Of a DNA stretch of 64,000 bases, positions 59,943 through 64,000 are shown piece after piece. The notes under the pieces are model-generated. The model searched no databases. It saw only the letters and a program-made list of their open reading frames with translations, and was not told where the DNA came from. This stretch comes from an uncultured Clostridia bacterium (GTDB lineage Bacteria > Bacillota > Clostridia > TANB77 > CAG-508): contig CAQDYY010000008.1 in assembly GCA_948777935.1 (NCBI GenBank), forward strand, positions 31,330-95,329, in the 5' to 3' direction. Made by a program: the position numbers and the translations under genes. Each line of letters begins with the position of its first letter. The stretch's first letter is position 1.

Positions 59943-62900
59943 ATGAATAGTTTTATTCAAAAGCAAAAAAAGAAAATAATTATGTTTATAATCATAATTA
60001 TGACTACAATTATAGGAATTCCACTTTTTTCATTAGCAGATAATGTGGTAGCACCAGTTGTTACTGTTAATAAAAAAGGAAGAATTAAAGTAGGAACAGA
60101 AATATCTTATACTATTAAAGACGATTCTAATATAACTTTAATTTATTATTCATGGGATCGTCATATGGGCGGAGAAGTAAAAACTATACAACCAAAGGAT
60201 TTTACTTATTCAGCACCTAGTACAACATTTACAACTAAAATACCTTTTAGCAGTAATGACTTAGGGATACACGAGTTTAGTATTGCAGCCAAAAATAGTA
60301 ATGGAAAAATAAGCAATTGGTTAGATATACCATATTATGTGGTAAATGAAGACGTGCCAAGCAGTTATGTAGATAAAACTAAACCTACATTTATTATTAA
60401 TACTGCAAATGGAGATTATATTCCCTCAAAAAGTGAAGTAGAAGTAGGAGACAAAACAAAAGTAGGATTAAAAGATGATAATGGAATATACCTATTAAGA
60501 TATAAATGGGTTGATAGCATAGAAACAAGCTATGTACAAGGCAGTACAGTTGTATACAATCCAGGAAATGAATATATTTTTACAGTGCCAGATAATATAG
60601 GGTTAGGAAATAAATATTTACAATATTGTTGTGAAGATGGTTTTGGGAATGTATCAACTGGAATGTGGACTTTATATACAATTAAAAAGCAACCAACAGA
60701 TATACCAACAATAAATGCAATGAATGCAACATATGGAGATAAGCTATTTAGTTTAGAAGCAAAAATGCCAAAAACATGTAAATTTGATAGAACAAAATAT
60801 AATGAAAATACAGAAGTAGGAAATGCAACAGAAGGAAAAGAAGGAAATAAATTTACAGTAATATATACACCAGAAGATACAAACTATAAAACAGCAGAAA
60901 TAGAAGTAACAGTAAATGTAGCAAAAGCTACACCAACAGATATACCAACAATAAATGCAATAGAAGCAACATATGGAGATAAGCTATTTAGCTTAGAAAC
61001 AAAGATGCCAGAAACATGTAAATTTGATAGAGCAAAATATAATGAAAATACAGAAGTAGGAAATGCAACAGAAGGAAAAGAAGGAAATAAATTTACAGTA
61101 ATATATACACCAGAAGATACAAACTATAAAACAGCAGAAATAGAAGTAACAGTAAATGTAGCAAAAGCTACACCAACAGATATACCAACAATAAATGCAA
61201 TAGAAGCAACATATGGAGATAAGCTATTTAGCTTAGAAACAAAGATGCCAGAAACATGTAAATTTGATAGAGCAAAATATAATGAAAATACAGAAGTAGG
61301 AAATGCAACAGAAGGAAAAGAAGGAAATAAATTTACAGTAATATATACACCAGAAGATACAAACTATAAAACAGCAGAAATAGAAGTAACAGTAAATGTA
61401 GCAAAAGCTACACCAACAGATATACCAACAATAAATGCAATAGAAGCAACATATGGAGATAAGCTATTTAGCTTAGAAACAAAGATGCCAGAAACATGTA
61501 AATTTGATAGAGCAAAATATAATGAAAATACAGAAGTAGGAAATGCAACAGAAGGAAAAGAAGGAAATAAATTTACAGTAATATATACACCAGAAGATAC
61601 AAACTATAAAACAGCAGAAATAGAAGTAACAGTAAATGTAGCAAAAGCTACACCAACAGATATACCAACAATAAATGCAATAGAAGCAACATATGGAGAT
61701 AAGCTATTTAGCTTAGAAACAAAGATGCCAGAAACATGTAAATTTGATAGAGCAAAATATAATGAAAATACAGAAGTAGGAAATGCAACAGAAGGAAAAG
61801 AAGGAAATAAATTTACAGTAATATATACACCAGAAGATACAAACTATAAAACAGCAGAAATAGAAGTAACAGTAAATGTAGCAAAAGCTACACCAACAGA
61901 TATACCAACAATAAATGCAATAGAAGCAACATATGGAGATAAGCTATTTAGCTTAGAAACAAAGATGCCAGAAACATGTAAATTTGATAGAGCAAAATAT
62001 AATGAAAATACAGAAGTAGGAAATGCAACAGAAGGAAAAGAAGGAAATAAATTTACAGTAATATATACACCAGAAAATTCAAATTACGCATCTGAAGAAA
62101 TAGAGGTTATAGTTAATGTAGCAAAAGCTATACCAGAAGTACCAGAACTAAAAGTAATAAATGCAATATATGGAGATCTTTTATCAAAAATTGATTTAGG
62201 TGAAGGATTTAGTTTTGATGCAATTAAAAGTGATGAAAATGCTACAGTAGGAAATGTTGGAACAAATAAATTTACAGTAACTTATACACCTCAAAATGAA
62301 AACTTTAAAACTGTAGAAGATATAGAAGTAGTAATAAATGTAGCAAAGAAAGCAATAAAAGAAGAAAATATAACAGTAAAATTTGCGTATGGTGAAAATG
62401 GACAAGTAGCTTATGACGGAGAAGGAAAATCATTAAATGTAGAAGTTAATATAAATGGAATAACTTTAGAAAAAGGAACAGATTATGAAGTAGAATATTC
62501 ATATAAAAAGTATGAATTAGGAAAGTATATAGATTTAAAAGATATTAATGATACAAATATTGTCATCAAAGACGAAAATGGCAATAATATACCAAAAGGA
62601 ATAGGAATATATAGAGCATATGCAACAATAATAGGAAAAGAAAACTACACTGGAAGAGTACAAGGAACAGATAAGATTGAAATAACAGGAGAAAAATTAG
62701 CAGGAGCAATAGTAACAGTAAAAGTACCAGAAAACTTAGCATATGAAGACCAAGGAAAGAAAGTAGAAGGAGTAGAAGTAACTCTAGCAAATGGAACAAA
62801 ACTAAATGAAGAAGATTATGAAATAAAATCAATAGTATATAAAAGATATGACGAAGCATATGAAGGAAAATATAAGGACATAGAAGAAATAGAAGATACT

Positions 62901-64000
62901 AGTATATATGCGTTAGATGAAAATGGAAAAAGAATACCAAAAGGAGTAGGAGCATATAGAGCATATGTAACAGTAATAGGAAAAGGAAAATACATAGGAG
63001 AAGTTTCAGGTAGTGAAAGAATTGAAATAACAGGAGAAAAATTAGCAGGAGCAATAGTAACAGTAAAAGTACCAGAAAACTTAGCATATGAAGACCAAGG
63101 AAAGAAAGTAGAAGGAGTAGAAGTAACTCTAGCAAATGGAACAAAACTAAATGAAGAAGATTATGAAATAAAATCAATAGTATATAAAAGATATGACGAA
63201 GCATATGAAGGAAAATATAAGGACATAGAAGAAATAGAAGATACTAGTATATATGCGTTAGATGAAAATGGAAAAAGAATACCAAAAGGAGTAGGAGCAT
63301 ATAGAGCATATGTAACAGTAATAGGAAAAGGAAAATACATAGGAGAAGTTTCAGGTAGTGAAAGAATTGAAATAACAGGAGAAAAATTAGCAGGAGCAAT
63401 AGTAACAGTAAAAGTACCAGAAAACTTAGCATATGAAGACCAAGGAAAGAAAGTAGAAGGAGTAGAAGTAACTCTAGCAAATGGAACAAAACTAAATGAA
63501 GAAGATTATGAAATAAAATCAATAGTATATAAAAGATATGACGAAGCATATGAAGGAAAATATAAGGACATAGAAGAAATAGAAGATACTAGTATATATG
63601 CGTTAGATGAAAATGGAAAAAGAATACCAAAAGGAGTAGGAGCATATAGAGCATATGTAACAGTAAAAGGAAAAGGAAAATATATAGGAGAAGTTTCAGG
63701 TAGTGAAAGAATTGAAATTAAGAAAACAGAATATGCTGTAAAATTAAATACAAACGGAGGAAATATAAATAGTGGAAATATAGAAAGCTATAAATATGGA
63801 ATAGGAGTAACACTTCCAACAGATATAACAAAAACAGGATACACATTTATAGGTTGGTATGAAAAAGCAGACTTTACAGGAGAAGCAGTAACAAGCATAA
63901 GTGCAACAGAAACAGGAGACAAAATATACTATGCAAAATGGGAAGCAAGAGAATACACAATCAAATTCAAAAACGAAGATGGAAAAGAACTACAAAGTAG
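59943..64000 (+). CDS. Giant secreted repeat protein (MBG-like and InlB B-type repeats), runs off the window
   Basis: ATG 59943 follows ATAGGAGG; the frame is open to the last base (1,352 codons seen). The signal peptide KKKIIMFIIIIMTTIIGIPL ends near residue 33. Two Ig-like beta regions follow (about 35-250). Then come six 80-residue MBG-type repeats (NATYGDKLFSLE, EGNKFTVIYTPEDTNYKTAE, VTVNVAKATP), a divergent seventh, three 115-residue repeats (GAIVTVKVPENLAYEDQGKK), and an InlB B/Listeria-Bacteroides repeat (GYTFIGWYEKADFTGEAV, KIYYAKWEA). Probably a surface adhesin; its anchor must lie beyond the window. Confidence 0.88.
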   Translation, partial: MNSFIQKQKKKIIMFIIIIMTTIIGIPLFSLADNVVAPVVTVNKKGRIKVGTEISYTIKDDSNITLIYYSWDRHMGGEVKTIQPKDFTYSAPSTTFTTKIPFSSNDLGIHEFSIAAKNSNGKISNWLDIPYYVVNEDVPSSYVDKTKPTFIINTANGDYIPSKSEVEVGDKTKVGLKDDNGIYLLRYKWVDSIETSYVQGSTVVYNPGNEYIFTVPDNIGLGNKYLQYCCEDGFGNVSTGMWTLYTIKKQPTDIPTINAMNATYGDKLFSLEAKMPKTCKFDRTKYNENTEVGNATEGKEGNKFTVIYTPEDTNYKTAEIEVTVNVAKATPTDIPTINAIEATYGDKLFSLETKMPETCKFDRAKYNENTEVGNATEGKEGNKFTVIYTPEDTNYKTAEIEVTVNVAKATPTDIPTINAIEATYGDKLFSLETKMPETCKFDRAKYNENTEVGNATEGKEGNKFTVIYTPEDTNYKTAEIEVTVNVAKATPTDIPTINAIEATYGDKLFSLETKMPETCKFDRAKYNENTEVGNATEGKEGNKFTVIYTPEDTNYKTAEIEVTVNVAKATPTDIPTINAIEATYGDKLFSLETKMPETCKFDRAKYNENTEVGNATEGKEGNKFTVIYTPEDTNYKTAEIEVTVNVAKATPTDIPTINAIEATYGDKLFSLETKMPETCKFDRAKYNENTEVGNATEGKEGNKFTVIYTPENSNYASEEIEVIVNVAKAIPEVPELKVINAIYGDLLSKIDLGEGFSFDAIKSDENATVGNVGTNKFTVTYTPQNENFKTVEDIEVVINVAKKAIKEENITVKFAYGENGQVAYDGEGKSLNVEVNINGITLEKGTDYEVEYSYKKYELGKYIDLKDINDTNIVIKDENGNNIPKGIGIYRAYATIIGKENYTGRVQGTDKIEITGEKLAGAIVTVKVPENLAYEDQGKKVEGVEVTLANGTKLNEEDYEIKSIVYKRYDEAYEGKYKDIEEIEDTSIYALDENGKRIPKGVGAYRAYVTVIGKGKYIGEVSGSERIEITGEKLAGAIVTVKVPENLAYEDQGKKVEGVEVTLANGTKLNEEDYEIKSIVYKRYDEAYEGKYKDIEEIEDTSIYALDENGKRIPKGVGAYRAYVTVIGKGKYIGEVSGSERIEITGEKLAGAIVTVKVPENLAYEDQGKKVEGVEVTLANGTKLNEEDYEIKSIVYKRYDEAYEGKYKDIEEIEDTSIYALDENGKRIPKGVGAYRAYVTVKGKGKYIGEVSGSERIEIKKTEYAVKLNTNGGNINSGNIESYKYGIGVTLPTDITKTGYTFIGWYEKADFTGEAVTSISATETGDKIYYAKWEAREYTIKFKNEDGKELQS
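60693..62132 (+). repeat. Six 240-bp tandem repeats (80 codons each)
   Basis: Units start at 60693, 60933, 61173, 61413, 61653 and 61893. Units 2 to 5 are identical at DNA level as far as I can see; the first and the end of the last are diverged. They keep the reading frame. Confidence 0.93.
62682..63716 (+). repeat. Three 345-bp tandem repeats (115 codons each)
   Basis: Units start at 62682, 63027 and 63372 (ATAACAGGAGAAAAATTAGC). Copies are near identical; a partial diverged unit precedes them. Frame is kept. Confidence 0.93.

Noticed and set aside
60693..62132. Tandem array considered as CRISPR or satellite DNA
   Set aside because: The 240-bp units are continuous coding sequence with no spacers, and the frame is preserved throughout.
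62566..63549. Three Leu-rich minus-strand ORFs with identical sequences
   Set aside because: They are the antisense of the 345-bp repeats of the surface protein and repeat with the same period. The plus frame has a signal peptide and recognised domains.

Overview
This window is a strongly AT-rich stretch of a spore-forming Bacillota (Clostridia) chromosome. It holds spo0A, a pdaB-like spore polysaccharide deacetylase, a complete ctsR-mcsA-mcsB-clpC heat-shock operon with a CtsR operator, mreB, mtaB and a GH25/LysM lysozyme. The many intergenic palindromes and the giant MBG/InlB-repeat surface protein suggest an uncultured gut lineage. That placement is inference; no rRNA lies in the window.

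Layout. 1-2046: an HI0933-type flavoprotein and yigZ. 2181-3002: spo0A, whose last ~180 bp recur at 11481-11663 and bracket an ~8.66 kb tyrosine-recombinase element. That element carries a terminase-small-subunit-like protein, a RepA-like ATPase with iterons, a type I toxin-antitoxin-like locus and a PHP/SMC-like ATPase, and looks like a phage satellite or integrative plasmid. 11748-19411: a pdaB-like gene cut in two by a ~6.9 kb large-serine-recombinase element. Joining the halves at a shared TGG restores a 257-codon reading frame. Because the interrupted gene is a sporulation gene, the arrangement resembles skin-type intervening elements. 19460-33473: ssb-like protein, glycosyltransferase, DUF4173-like membrane protein, DnaB-like ATPase, peroxiredoxin, tRNA-Leu, mreB, mtaB and an ABC/FtsX exporter. 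33700-48654: the clpC operon, CDF transporter, Rpn-like nuclease, Ca/Na exchanger, lysozyme, acyl-CoA synthetase, pseudouridine synthase, hemolysin III and GIY-YIG protein. 48857-50020: a Ser/Glu/Pro-rich membrane protein of foreign codon use. About 50.8-59.3 kb: a third integrative element (Rep-like protein, Xis-like protein, tyrosine integrase). 59943 to the end: a repeat-rich secreted protein running off the window.

Main finding. Eight genes are each broken by one or two single extra C bases, ten sites in all. At every site the C lies directly before a conserved glycine codon, so the ribosome meets an in-frame CGG (always CGGA or CGGT), and a +1 shift restores the family sequence. I checked the frame of all ten by position. 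By eye I found no other in-frame CGG in well-supported genes, except three in the foreign-looking Ser-rich gene at 48857. CGG across codon boundaries (NNC GGN) is common. The pattern fits CGG being an unassigned or starved codon bypassed by +1 decoding of the overlapping Gly codon. A systematic sequencing error is the main rival explanation. Both the serine recombinase and one tyrosine integrase carry such a site, so mobility of two elements may depend on it.

A second unexplained layer is a set of ~130-150 bp foldback elements. They share a core, but their 23-33 bp arms differ between sites while staying complementary within each copy. One sits inside the ctsR operon.
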